Shown here one piece after another: positions 5,737 to 6,398 of a stretch of 6,398 bases of DNA. This DNA is from CAYYMX01 sp964473045. Lineage in GTDB: Bacteria; Pseudomonadota; Alphaproteobacteria; Methylaequorales; Methylaequoraceae. Under the pieces are notes generated by a model. It made no database searches. It was not told where the DNA came from and saw only the letters and a program-made list of their open reading frames with translations. The stretch lies in assembly GCA_964473045.1 (NCBI GenBank), contig CAYYMX010000078.1:1-6398 (forward strand), written 5' to 3'. Made by a program: the position numbers and the translations under genes. The stretch's first letter is position 1, and the number at the start of each line of letters is the position of its first letter.

Positions 5737-6398
5737 ATGAGTGCTCACAAAACTGACCTAGAGATTGCTAGAGAAGGTAAAAAGATTCCTATATTAGAGT
5801 TAGCTCAAAAAAAGCTAAATATGGAACCAGCTGATCTTATACCTTTTGGTCATTACAAAGCAAAAGTTAATGCTGAATTTTCAAAAAAGAATAAAGATAA
5901 CCCTGAAGGAAAGTTGATTTTAGTTACAGCAATGACGCCTACGACTGCAGGCGAGGGAAAAACAACAACTTCAGTAGGTCTAACAGATGGCCTTAATCAT
6001 ATAGGAAAAAAAGCAATGGTTGCGTTGCGTGAGCCTAGTTTGGGTCCGTGCTTTGGAATGAAAGGAGGCGCAGCGGGAGGAGGATATGCTCAAGTAGTTC
6101 CTATGGAAGATATTAATCTTCATTTTACTGGTGATTTTCACGCAATAACTTCTAGTCATATGCTTCTCTCTGCAATGATTGACAACCATATTTACTGGGG
6201 CTTGGAGCCAAAAATTGATGCTAGAAGAGTTTCATGGCGTAGGGTAGTTGATATGAATGATAGAGCTCTAAGATCAATTATTAATTCATTAGGAGGAATC
6301 TCAAATGGATTTGCTCGAGAGGATGGGTTTGATATTACAGTTGCATCAGTAATAATGGCAATTTTTTGTTTGGCTAATGATTTTAATGATTTGAAAGG
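5737..6398 (+). CDS. fhs: Formate-tetrahydrofolate ligase, 5' part running off the right edge
   Basis: Fhs uses ATP to join formate to tetrahydrofolate, giving 10-formyl-THF for purines, formyl-Met-tRNA and one-carbon balance. The first 220 residues of a roughly 555-aa protein are present. Clear signatures: PFGHYKAKV (36-44), the P-loop TPTTAGEGKTTTSVGL (67-82), LREPSLGPCFGMKGGAAGGG (97-116), VVPMEDINLHFTGDFHAI (120-137), DNHI (149-152), RRVVDMNDRALR (168-179) and REDGFDITVAS (194-204). The ATG at 5737 gives the normal N-terminus; no Shine-Dalgarno precedes it. Val205 replaces a Glu that I expect in the DITVASE block. The GC-richer glycine-codon block near 6055-6085 reflects the conserved Gly-rich loop rather than transfer. 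Members of this family are found in SAR11-like bacteria, where Fhs supports one-carbon oxidation and glycine/serine metabolism. Confidence 0.97.
   Translation, partial: MSAHKTDLEIAREGKKIPILELAQKKLNMEPADLIPFGHYKAKVNAEFSKKNKDNPEGKLILVTAMTPTTAGEGKTTTSVGLTDGLNHIGKKAMVALREPSLGPCFGMKGGAAGGGYAQVVPMEDINLHFTGDFHAITSSHMLLSAMIDNHIYWGLEPKIDARRVSWRRVVDMNDRALRSIINSLGGISNGFAREDGFDITVASVIMAIFCLANDFNDLK

Noticed and set aside
5980..6189. Open frame of 69 codons antisense to fhs
   Set aside because: Lies inside the conserved P-loop and Gly-rich region of fhs; a by-product of that sequence.

Overview
This is a compact, AT-rich stretch of core metabolism (about 30% GC by eye). It most likely comes from a small-genome marine alphaproteobacterium of the SAR11/Pelagibacterales or HIMB59 kind. 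The evidence is a C4-pathway 5-aminolevulinate synthase (in bacteria, typical of Alphaproteobacteria), an alphaproteobacterial-style PyrE, very short intergenic gaps, heavy Lys/Asn/Ile codon use and many A/T homopolymers. The assignment below class level is inference; no rRNA or marker phylogeny was available.

Layout, left to right: fabI (minus, its 3' part runs off the left edge) is divergent from pdxH (plus). pdxH converges on hemA (minus), with only 7 bases between the stops. hemA is translationally coupled (ATGA overlap) behind msrB (minus). msrB is divergent from the thiO-thiS-thiG operon (plus). thiG converges on pyrE (minus), and the two 3' ends overlap by 11 bp. pyrE is divergent from fhs (plus), which runs off the right edge. 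The window thus alternates divergent and convergent units. Transcription must start in three short divergent intergenic regions: 548-620, 2790-2853 and 5613-5736.

Function: the genes make or use central cofactors. PdxH makes PLP, which HemA (ALAS) needs to condense glycine with succinyl-CoA for heme. ThiO, ThiS and ThiG build the thiazole half of thiamine, with ThiO oxidising glycine. Fhs loads formate onto tetrahydrofolate. PyrE supplies UMP, FabI finishes fatty-acid elongation cycles, and MsrB repairs oxidised methionine. Glycine is a substrate of at least two of these enzymes. No tRNA, rRNA, mobile element, CRISPR array or riboswitch was seen.

I do not see a new multi-gene system here. 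The points most worth a second look are small-scale: an A9 tract at the msrB/hemA overlap where a single-base slip would fuse the two proteins, very long A tracts inside pdxH and pyrE, a Glu-to-Val change at a conserved Fhs position, and a truncated thiamine cluster with no visible TPP riboswitch.
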